NCBI GenBank assembly: GCA_946894095.1
Contig: OX335651.1
Location: 10,624,501-10,688,500 of the forward strand
Length of the DNA stretch: 64,000 bases
Source: Incurvaria masculella
Taxonomy: Eukaryota > Arthropoda > Insecta > Lepidoptera > Incurvariidae
Reading direction: 5' to 3'
Part shown: piece by piece, positions 23,501 through 35,500 of the stretch
Position numbering within the stretch: position 1 is the first letter of the stretch
Layout of the letters: every line of letters starts with the position of its first letter
The notes under the pieces: model-generated
What the model saw: only the letters and a program-made list of their open reading frames with translations
Database searches by the model: none
Told to the model about the DNA's origin: nothing
Translations under genes and position numbers: made by a program

Positions 23501-26500
23501 CCAAGTTCTTACCAAGGCCGTGCAGCTCAAGGAGATGGTGAGCCCGTACATATACTTTTATTGTTCTACTACAAATACCGACAGGATGCCACACTAGACG
23601 ATGAAGTAACCACACAGGAAGCTAGGGATAGTGGCTCTCAACACGAACCTGCTAAGTGCGCAACGAACGCCGGTGTCCATCCAATCCCAATGCTGAAGTA
23701 TGAGAAAGGGAATTGGCTCGTCCAAGTTCTCATCAAGGTTGTGCAGCTCAAGAAGATGGTGGAAATGAAGATTTCCTCTAATTATTGCACTACAGATACC
23801 AACAAGAGACTACTATAAGCTACTGATAGTTGATCTCAATCGAACCTGTTGAGAGTATAAGCGGATAGCTCCGAAGTCGCTGTAGTGGCTCAATTTTACT
23901 CTCGAAGCTCGATTTTGTTTTATACCTCCCTATACGAAATCCTGGCATGGTCACAAAACATTTCACATGACCTTTTTATGCTCCCCGTTTTTCACCCTTC
24001 CTCCCTCAACGAAATCCTCCGACCCTATAGTGTACCGCTGTGTCTTATTGCTCCATTTCTCATACGCTCAGGAGATTACTGAACAAAGTCGTGCAGCTCA
24101 GGATATAGGTGATTTTTTCGACGTCGTTTCTCGATCGTGCTTAGTTCTCTTTGTGTTTTTTTTTTATGAAAAACCGGAAGGGTTGGCTGTGCTGAAAACC
24201 AAAGCTTAGAAAAGCCAAAAATACCTCGCCTCACGAAACCACGCTCAGCGAGGCAACATGCCTACCGATTTGCATACGTACAATCGGCCCCCTATAGGAC
24301 TTTTTGGGCATCGAAAGGCACGTTATGGTGACTTGATGCAGGAGACAACTAAGCTGCGTGAAAGGTAATCTGATATAATTATGTCCAATGCTGGCATGTA
24401 AGCTGGCTGCTGTGGTAACGCAAAGCCATTCAACAGTATCGGTAGCCTTCGGTCCTAGATAAGATAGCGAGGAAACTCTCACTATCTTTGCTATCGAAAC
24501 CGTTCGGCAACACATTTTTTTATTTTAATTTATTTATATCCATAATCATACACAATACAGTTTTTACATTTAACTATATCTAAGTGGATTAATACCATTC
24601 CGATGGACCGTTTGGCCCGTGGTGAAATGGTTTGCTAAGAATAAAAATTTTGATTAAGTTAAGATGGCGTCTTCTTTATATTATGTATGAAATAAGTAAT
24701 ATATAAATAAAATATTCGATTATAATATTAGATAAAGAGTAAACTAAGTAACATTAAATAAGTATTTTGACAGTGTAAGTCGAGGTGTTAGTGTAATTAA
24801 TTGTCTTTATTGTAATATAAAAGTAAGGCTTGTTCACACTCTTGTCTCCCTGCATCAATTAGCCAGCAATGGAGAATCCAAATTGAGCTCTTTCAAGGAG
24901 TTTATGCTTTTCAAGATAACTAATAATCTGAGCATTTACTAACTTTTCAACAATTTTGCTGAAAATATTCAATAGTGATATAGGACGGTAGGTATTTATA
25001 TTAGTCTTTTCTCCTGTTTTATGTATGGTTATCCACGGTTTTATAGGAGTTTTTTTTGGCCTAAAATTTATCCGGGTGGTATTACTGTCAATATATCTCA
25101 TCAAAGTTTCGACCATGTTTTTTTTCCAACGCGATATTAACATCATGTGCATTGAGTGTGTTGGACCACTTTTCACTATTAAGTTCCGATCTCATTTTAT
25201 CATATTTTATATTAATTTTCAATTGAGACAAAGGATTTTAAGGTTGTTGTACAAACACATTTTTGACTTAAGAATCATTTTATGGAAATGACCGGATTTT
25301 TCAAAGTCCCGACCATGTTTCCTAATGAATGAATGTTACGAATCATTTCGAGATTATCAACTTTTGTAACTGGACATGCACACCAGCTTTTATGATTTTC
25401 CCGACAAACCACAAGGGAACTAGGTGCTCTGCCAGGCTCTTTCTTATATTGCACGACTACATTGTACTGGGTGCAAAACAAGGACTACTGTTATTGCTGC
25501 GGGGGTGGGGGGTCACTATGGTAAATTTACTTGCCGGGAGAGCAGGCAAATAAGTTAGTAAATGTGACGTTGAGTTCAATTGGTTTACCAAGCCAACGTG
25601 TAAATTTATTTTCACTTGGTCGAATAACACTTAATTTGACAGTTAGCATGGTACGAAATGCAACTAAACGTCCGATTTATTCACTCACTTGACTGTTCAC
25701 CCGGCGTATTTATTTACCATGGTAACTCACTGATAAAGTCACTTGTACTACAAGAATGTTTTCACAGTTTTAGTGTATTTCTTTGTACTTTCAAAGAAAT
25801 GGATGCCATACATACTTTTCAAAATAAATATAATCGATATCACAAATCGTTAAATAACATTGTATAAAATTTTCCCAGGGAGCGAAATACTTTATATCAA
25901 TGTAAATAAAGAAACCGATATAACAAACGTGTTAGTTCTATGGAACGATTTCTTGCTAATAAGGTCAGAATTACGAGCGTTTCAAGTTTCAACAAATTCG
26001 GTTTTTTTGGCGTACGAAAAAAATCTCTCCACTGCGACGAGCCAATAGACATTCTCCGTCAATAACGTCTTCACTATCCAGAAGAACATTAATGGCCACT
26101 GGATGCAGGGTCACAAAATAAAAATTACATATCCTGCTTAAAGGAAGCTTATGGCATGTCACCTTCCACCATCATTAATTTAATATTAACACCGGCAAGA
26201 TTTCCCTGTGGTTAAAGCAGTGGACATGTAATCCAAAGGTCGCAGGTTCGAATTGTACTTCCAAAGAATGCCACCACCTACAACTTTTTCTGATTATTTT
26301 TCAAATATGATCACAATGCTTCAATGTAGATGTCGTTGGATAACCTCAAATCAATGGCATGGTTTAGCATGACTAAGTACCAATTTTGACTTCATAATTT
26401 TCTTGTGATTTTTGCATGTTTTGCGCTACCTGTTATGTCAAGATATTCGTGTCTCAGCAGACTCCTTTCAATTTTCTCGACTTCCGTTTCATTCGTGTGA

Positions 26501-29500
26501 AACTGTCATTTCTCTACACAAAGAAGGAACCACACAGTTAGAAAGTGGTTTTGCGAAATTGTCGATATTGAAAAACCTTGAAAAATATATATTTGACCAT
26601 ATTGCATTTACAATCCAAGTATATAGAAAAAGATGTCCTCATTAAGAACTGTTGAAAATAGGCAATAATGTATTATAGCCGATTCCATACGTGGGTATTC
26701 TCTACAATCATTTCGAACATGCAGTAGGCCTTGGAGCTATTAAATAATACATAATAATGCATTTTAGTCCATTTCATCGTCTTGAAGGACCGAACTAAAA
26801 TAAACGTTGAGCCGATTTCCAAACGTTTGTTTAACCAATTATTGTAAGTAGAAAACAAGCCGCTTACGTGTCGTGATTAAAAGCTATTTATAAATACGTC
26901 AAAACGTAATACGTAAAGTTTAGATTTATTGCACGCTTTTCGAACTAACTTATTCAAGTGAATTCGCTTTTCGAGTCCATTACGCGTCTTTGTATTTGCA
27001 TACAAGTTTTTAGATTCGTATATCACTGATATAAGTAAATGTATCAAAAAAAACACAATCGTGCAGACGTAGATTTCAGTTGATTCATTCAATGTGCAAC
27101 ATTTTAGAAAAAATATTTCTTGATTTCACTGAAGAATCAGGCACGATACATTGTATGGAACATCATCACCTCTTTACCCTCCTAAAAACCTGTGCTTATG
27201 CAAAACAAACACCTCGCTACCATTTTAATTAAATGTTCCTTTACGTCAAATTGAAATACATTTTAAACCGAGACAGCTACATATTGTACTCCAAACAACG
27301 ATTTATATTTATGAGATCGAATTAGATAGACATTATCAGAATGAAGTAGATTCATTTTAATTTATATTTAGGACATTACATAATATCTCACGTCTATAGA
27401 ACGTTTATTCTATTCTATTCTATGTGTATAAATGAATAAATACCTCAAATCAAATTACAAATGATCATTTTAACAGGCCGCGGTGACCCGCCATATTTGC
27501 TTTTGTCAAATTATATTCTGCGTTCCACTATTGAAATACCGACGCAATTTATCGAAAACGTATCGGGCAAACAAATAATGACTTGTCATTAAGCTTGGGT
27601 ACCATTCATTATATTTTTGATTAATTTGGCTTACCGACGTTTAATGACACAATTAATTTAACCGATTCGGTAAACAAGTGAATCATTTCTTTGTGTGCTT
27701 ACTATTTCAGTGGTAGGTTTGTCCCAGCGACATATGAGTTATTGAATAATGTGAGATTTTATGACAGTTAATGTACCACGGTAAGCACCTAAAATATTTC
27801 ACAAAACTCAACAATGCAAGTACGGAGGAGTGAGATCGCGCTAATCATAGACCGGGTGCGTTGAAATTGTTTTCCTATGAAGGATTAATTTTCGCACGAT
27901 ATATTTTTCTGTGCCGAGCTCTTTTAGAGTCACACTGTCATACTGCACAATCCAGCAAGCTGATAAAAATGTGTCAGCTTGGAAACCCTATCTGTATGTG
28001 CTCATGAAGGGAAAATTCACAGATTGCCACACAATTTCAATTCAAATTTAAGCGTATTCAATTTACAGATGCCTGACGTCATTGCTGAAAAATGTTATGT
28101 GTCAGCGCACTCTAATAGAATAATTAAAAAGGGACTAGGGACTAGTTAGGAGTAAAAAAGTTTTGTGACTCACCGGCAAATGTGAATTTTAAGAGTAACC
28201 CCCTGACACAAATCTTCAAATTATTTTTTCACTCAATAAAACATAAAAAAACTGGGTTTACGGGGCGCCTATCCGATACGGGCCCGCTAGGCAGTTGCCT
28301 ACACTGTCTTATGGATAATCCGGCCATGTATGATAGTCGCATTCAAAAGTCCAGTAGCACCGCGCTTCAACGCGATTGCTTTGAAGCGCTCGCAACGCGC
28401 GGAGGCGAAGCGGGAGGAGGGGACGCCCCGCCTGCAGACCGGTCGGCGGGGGAAGGGGCACGCCACATGAGCAGAACAAACCCGACCGTAGGGTGCTACT
28501 GGATTTATGTCGTCGATGGTACCTGAGCAGGTCCGCGTGAGTGACAGCAGAATTTGTTGGTCGGGATCACGGAGCCGTGTGCAGGAAACTGGAGGAGGCG
28601 ATTTGCCGGCGATTCCGCGATGCCGGCACAGGAAGTCCGCTGGCGAGGCAAAGAGCCCCACTTTTTGTATACATGTTAGGTCGACATTTATTGATCGACA
28701 TGCGCGACTTTTATTAAATCGCCGCAGAGAATCAGAGCACCCTTGTGGTTGACATTAGACTTTTGAGAAAGAACCGTTTCTCAAACTCATTTCTCTGCCG
28801 CACCGCCAGGATATGGAACTGTCTGCCGGCGGGTGCCTTTCCTCTATAACCTGGGAGTTTTCAAGCGTAATTTAAACAAGCTCGATAGCTCAGCAATGTC
28901 CGAAAATTCGCAGGTATGCTGCCTCGCTGAGCTTGGTTTCACGAGGCGAGGTGTATTTGGCTTTTCTAAGCACCTTTGGTTCTCAGCACAGCTACCCATA
29001 CCGGTTTTTAAAAAAAAACTTGATGATGAAAAAAAAAATCCCCCTCAGGGATAGCAAACATACTTGTAAGTAGTGTTGTTTCGATGCAATGTGTGTATCC
29101 CGTCCGGTGCAGTACTCTTATGAAATATTCCCGCATGAAGATAATTTTGTATCCGTGTTCGTATACATGGGGATTTACGTAAGTTTATGTTTTTGTTGTT
29201 AAATTCAACGACACAAGTTCCTGAGAATATACGATTAGGTGTATGTAGCATTATATGGATCAATGTCTGATTGTACGAGTATTGCTATAAAATCTCATTT
29301 CATTGATTTTAAACTTCTCCTAGTATAACTACAACAAGTTACGTCACAAACTGATAGATCCGCTGAAGAAGAAGAAAGAACCCGCAACGAAACTTCACTG
29401 GTTTACGTCCACATTTACTTCCAAACTTAAATTTTAGTTGACAGCCTAAAACAAACCACAAAGAACAAACGAAACTTAACACAAAGTTGATAAATATATT

Positions 29501-32500
29501 GATGTAGGTACGTATGTACCTACATCATTATATTTATTAGTATTATATTGATGTACATTATTAAGTACCTTCAGATCTTAAACTTAAAAACCTTTGTTAG
29601 TCGGGTCAACTCTCGTCAAGTTGAATCGAGTAGGCAAAAATAAAATCTCTCCCATTTGTTGTTCTGGGTAATTTACATTATTGTTTTCGTGTAAAGACAT
29701 TAATGGTATAATTTCGCCCATAAATTACAGAAGCCGCCGCTACACGCGAAGCGCGCTAAAAATACACCGCGCGAAATTGAATAAGAGATATCGGTAGACA
29801 TAACAGACTCTTCGAAGAAATCTTAGACGATATACCTCTAAGCACTTCAAGTGCTCGAAGCGGGGTTCTATTCTTCAGCATACATAATGTGGAGGTATCG
29901 ATGGATACGCCCACATCGCGGATGTCGGAAAGGCTCCAGTTTCAAGTTCTATCGCCGTGTAACACGCCACCGCCCAAGCCACGCTGCGCGCCGCTAAACT
30001 GAAACGAGTCATTACAAAGTCAAATAGCCGACTGTATTTTGTTTTGTAAGCCAATTGTACGTTTCGCATCTTGAGGATATTACAAATTTGTTGAGTGATG
30101 TAATCGTCTCGATAGCTAACTTAGAAGAAAAGCTATGATCCGAAGGTCTTGGCTCGATTTGCATAACCGATTTAATAACTAAAGTAAAATTGACATACAA
30201 CTTAAAAAACAAAAAACAACTTGTTTCTTTCAAGTTCTAATATGCTGTGATTGTTTAACTGGCTGATAAAATATGACAAATCTGAGTGCAGTGTACCCCC
30301 TATGGATGATGAATAAACAATGAACAATGTTAGCTATATTTCGCTGTTAAGGTTAGACGTTCAAAGTGTCTAAAAAACAAACAATATATTTTAATGTTAA
30401 ACCGATTTAGTTAATTATGGACTAAGTTATTCTACGCGTGCACAGTCAAAACGTGTGTTTCTGACGTACAAACTGTACTAAAGGCGAACTCAAATTGTAC
30501 CATTCAAAATATTCTAAATATTGCTTTATGATGTCAAACGCTTAAACGGTAATTTTTTTGTTGTTGCAAAATGTATGTCTAGTAATGTAGTAAGTTTAAA
30601 CATTTCAGTGTTCGACCAGTGTAAAAGTTGTAGCATATCTTAAGGTGGGCCTTCCCGCCTAACTCCACACACAAACGTGGAAACAAGATCATATGCATTT
30701 TTCTTGTCAGAGTTCCAAAATTGTACTCAAAACAACTTTATTTAATCAAACTGGATGCTCGATGACCACTGGTGCCGTAAAATTATGTTTGCTTCCTTAA
30801 GGTGGCCCAACCCGGCGGGCCTAACTCATTTGCGGGCACGGTACAAAACCGTGCTGTTGCGCTCTGGGACCTTCTTTGTTTCAAAGAATAAGTCAGGCTC
30901 CGTGATGAGGAAGATGCAACATGTCCACAAAAAAGACAATGTGCATAGTGTATGATTTGGTAAGATTTACGAAAATTTTAATTTAAAAACGACTTATAGC
31001 TAAAAGTAAACCATGACCGCTGTAGTAAAAAATCGAACAGAAACCAAATAGATCATGAATCTTCATTAAATAAGCTATGTCTGATGACTAATCTTTTTAA
31101 GATGTTCTTACTTTATCATTGCGTAACCCACCTCCAAAGTTGTTGTATAAAACGCGCGAAAAATGCGAACTTTAGGACCTTATAACTTAGAAACCAAACA
31201 CAATTTAACAATGCCAATGGTCATCAGACATCTAGTTCGATCAAATAAAGCTATTTTGAGCAAAATTTTGGATCTCTGACAAGAAATATGGGCGTGATCT
31301 TCTTTCCCCTTTTGTATGGGGAGATGAGCGGGTTGGGCCACCTTAATTATAAAGTCCGAAAGTTCGAATTTTCGTGCGTTTTATACAATAAGTTTGGACG
31401 TGGATTACTCAACGATAAAACAAAAAAATCTTAGTAATCAAACCTAGCTTGTTTCATGAATATTCAAAATCAACTTGGTTTTCTTTTTATATTTGATTAC
31501 AACGTTTGTGATTTACTTTTAGCTGCCTTTAAGCTATTATATATATAATATATAATTTGTAATATTTTTTTTTGTAAATCTAACACCATTTTTGGTTTTT
31601 GGACGTGTTGAATGTTCCTCATCACAAAGACAGTCTTTTTCTTTAGAACAGAGACAGTGCCAGAGCGCAATAGAATGATTATGTGCCGTGCCCGCGAATC
31701 ATTTAGTCCCGTCGGGAAGGGCCACCCCTACAGTAATTTATTAGCAATAACATAATATCATAAAAACTTAACAAATTATGAATTATATGTTTTAACTTGG
31801 TATATATTTTTATTGGACGTGAAAATATGTTGATTGACAAGACAATTTAAATAAAAAAATATAAAAGATATTTCAAAATAAGAGATTTCATCAAATGTTT
31901 CATAACAAAGCAATTTTGTAGAAGCCATTAGGCTTTTCCTCGCTGTGTAGCCAGTCCGATCCTGTGTCTAAAATACCTTCCAGAACGATAATCCCCTGAA
32001 TATTCTTTTAGTTTTGAACCAAACTGTTTTTAACAAATAATTTGGTATACCTACACCACACTCCTAAAGCCTCGACCGCTATGTTTCAAGTTATTATCTT
32101 ATTTACCCTCGTCACAACATATTGCTAATGTACACGATATCTAAATAGAAGCCCTGCTGAACTGCACGGGGTTGCGTTCGGAAGACACGATACATCTCAG
32201 CAAAATGATATGCAGAGTGGTGTATCGAATAATCGATCACCATGCATCGGATACATTGCTCTCGTCTCTCAGGAACGTATATACGGATAATCCGAGCACT
32301 CGAGATGGCAACAGTCGCCCGTGTTTCATGGGGCGTAGAACTCAAACTTTCATGCGTTAGAAGTATACGTAGTTTGATTTATTTCGACGCGTCTTTACGT
32401 ACTCTCTCTGTTGCCTATCGTTCTTTGTTTAGGAGATCGTAGCAGAAAGAACACGCCTCGACAAAGTAGAATGACTACAACAGTATCCATATATGGAACA

Positions 32501-35500
32501 TGGCTTGTACATTTATAGGCTGAGCTCGATGCTTGAACCCATCGTACATCGTGGCCTCGGTAACACGTTCGAAATATAAATATTCATGTTCTATCAGATT
32601 TACAACAGTTTGCAGAAACTGAAGGCTTTAAGTCTTTAATGCATGAGATTGTGAAAAAGACTGTGAAAACTAAGTACGGTAAGTAAGACTGTGTCAAATA
32701 TAAGTACTATCTAAATTATATATTCCGTATTTGCAATGTGTATTCCCATATCATGTTCACTTGTTTTTATTTCTTAATTCGAGGGTGATTTTTGGGTCAA
32801 GTCAAAAAAAAATTATGTTTGTTACTTAAAAAAATTAAAGACGTACAAATGCAATTAAAAAATGTTGCGCTTATGTTCCATAGTAAAAAGTAATTTATTC
32901 AAATGCTTAACAAATATGTAACACAATTGTTTTATTTGGATACCTCTAAAATTCATATTACGTTTATCGTAAATTATTGAAATCAATTGAAATTTATTTC
33001 TTTCTTAGATCGTTTAAGTTAATTTGTTACAAAGACACGTATACGTAGTCACACCCAAAAAATGCATTACATTTCCGAACGGAACTTGTTATTAGCGGGG
33101 TGCTCTAAGCGCAACGGCTGGGCAGAAACCAAAACCGATTTATTTCAGGTTTCATTTGCGCTTCAAGAAGACCGGCGAAGATCAACCCGGCTAATTATAC
33201 CCTTTATTTTATTTGAATAGACCAAAATCTTACTTTCTGAATGTTTGCTGTGCAGGTGTATATAGTGGGACACGCACCGCCAGGCTCGGACGAGCGGCGG
33301 GGGGAGACCGGCCTGGCTTACACCCCGGAAGCTAACCGTCGCTACCTGCGCACTGTGCGCAAGTACGCGCGCGTCATCGCGGGACAGTTCTACGGACATC
33401 TGCACTCGGACACATTCCGAGTGGTGTACGATAATGGTGAGTAAGGCGGCAACTAAAGTTTTTGTGGTAGTACACCGAGTAAGCCTAGTGGGTAATACGA
33501 CAATAAAGTCAGGCGTATGGTGAGGAAACCGGCCTAGCTTACACCCCGGAAGCTAACCTTGGCTACCTGCGCACTGTGCGCAAGTACGCGCGCGTCATCG
33601 CGGGACAGTTCTACGGACATCTGCACTCGGACACATTCCGAGTCGTGTACGATAATGGTGAGTAAGGCGGCAACTAAAGTTTTTGTGGTAGTACACCGAG
33701 TAAGCCTAGTGGGTAATACGACAATAAAGTCAGGCGTATGGTGAGGAAACCGGCCTAGCTTACACCCCGGAAGCTAACCTTGGCTACCTGCGCACTGTGC
33801 GCAAGTACGCGCGCGTCATCGCGGGACAGTTCTACGGACATCTGCACTCGGACACATTCCGAGTCGTGTACGATAATGGTGAGTAAGGCGGCAACTAAAG
33901 TTTTTGTGGTAGTACACCGAGTAAGCCTAGTGGGTAATACGACAATAAAGTCAGGCGTATGGTGAGGAAACCGGCCTAGCTTACACCCCGGAAGCTAACC
34001 TTGGCTACCTGCGCACTGTGCGCAAGTACGCGCGCGTCATCGCGGGACAGTTCTACGGACATCTGCACTCGGACACATTCCGAGTCGTGTACGATAATGG
34101 TGAGTAAGGCGGCAACTAAAGTTTTTGTGGTAGTACACCGAGTAAGCCTAGTGGGTAATACGACAATAAAGTCAGGCGTATGGTGAGGAAACCGGCCTAG
34201 CTTACACCCCGGAAGCTAACCTTGGCTACCTGCGCACTGTGCGCAAGTACGCGCGCGTCATCGCGGGACAGTTCTACGGACATCTGCACTCGGACACATT
34301 CCGAGTCGTGTACGATAATGGTGAGTAAGGCGGCAACTAAAGTTTTTGTGGTAGTACACCGAGTAAGCCTAGTGGGTAATACGACAATAAAGTCAGGCGT
34401 ATGGTGAGGAAACCGGCCTAGCTTACACCCCGGAAGCTAACCTTGGCTACCTGCGCACTGTGCGCAAGTACGCGCGCGTCATCGCGGGACAGTTCTACGG
34501 ACATCTGCACTCGGACACATTCCGAGTCGTGTACGATAATGGTGAGTAAGGCGGCAACTAAAGTTTTTGTGGTAGTACACCGAGTAAGCCTAGTGGGTAA
34601 TACGACAATAAAGTCAGGCGTATGGTGAGGAAACCGGCCTAGCTTACACCCCGGAAGCTAACCTTGGCTACCTGCGCACTGTGCGCAAGTACGCGCGCGT
34701 CATCGCGGCACAGTTCTACGGACATCTAATCTGCACTCGGACACCTTCAGAGTCGTGTACGATAATGGTGAGTAAGGCGGCAACTAAAGTTTTTGTGGTA
34801 GTACACCGAGTAAGCCTAGTGGGTAATACGACAATAAAGTCAGGCGTATGGTGAGGAAACCGGCCTAGCTTACACCCCGGAAGCTAACCTTGGCTACCTG
34901 CGCACTGTGCGCAAGTACGCGCGCGTCATCGCGGGACAGTTCTACGGACATCTGCACTCGGACACATTCCGAGTCGTGTACGATAATGGTGAGTAAGGCG
35001 GCAACTAAAGTTTTTGTGGTAGTACACCGAGTAAGCCTAGTGGGTAATACGACAATAAAGTCAGGCGTATGGTGAGGAAACCGGCCTAGCTTACACCCCG
35101 GAAGCTAACCTTGGCTACCTGCGCACTGTGCGCAAGTACGCGCGCGTCATCGCGGCACAGTTCTACGGACATCTAATCTGCACTCGGACACCTTCAGAGT
35201 CGTGTACGATAATGGTGAGTAAGGCGGCAACTAAAGTTTTTGTGGTAGTACACCGAGTAAGCCTAGTGGGTAATACGACAATAAAGTCAGGCGTATGGTG
35301 AGGAAACCGGCCTAGCTTACACCCCGGAAGCTAACCTTGGCTACCTGCGCACTGTGCGCAAGTACGCGCGCGTCATCGCGGCACAGTTCTTCGGACATCT
35401 AATCTGCACTCGGACACCTTCAGAGTCGTGTACGATAATGGTGAGTAAGGCGGCAACTAAAGTTTTTGTGGTAGTACACCGAGTAAGCCTAGTGGGTAAT

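Noticed and set aside
26193..26262. Functional tRNA-Thr gene
   Set aside because: The acceptor stem does not pair and the base before the anticodon is A instead of T; it fits a tRNA-derived relic.
33559..35075. Six identical small proteins of 61 residues in the exon 5 array
   Set aside because: They are the wrong frame of the repeated exon; the frame that matches SMPDL3 ends at the donor.
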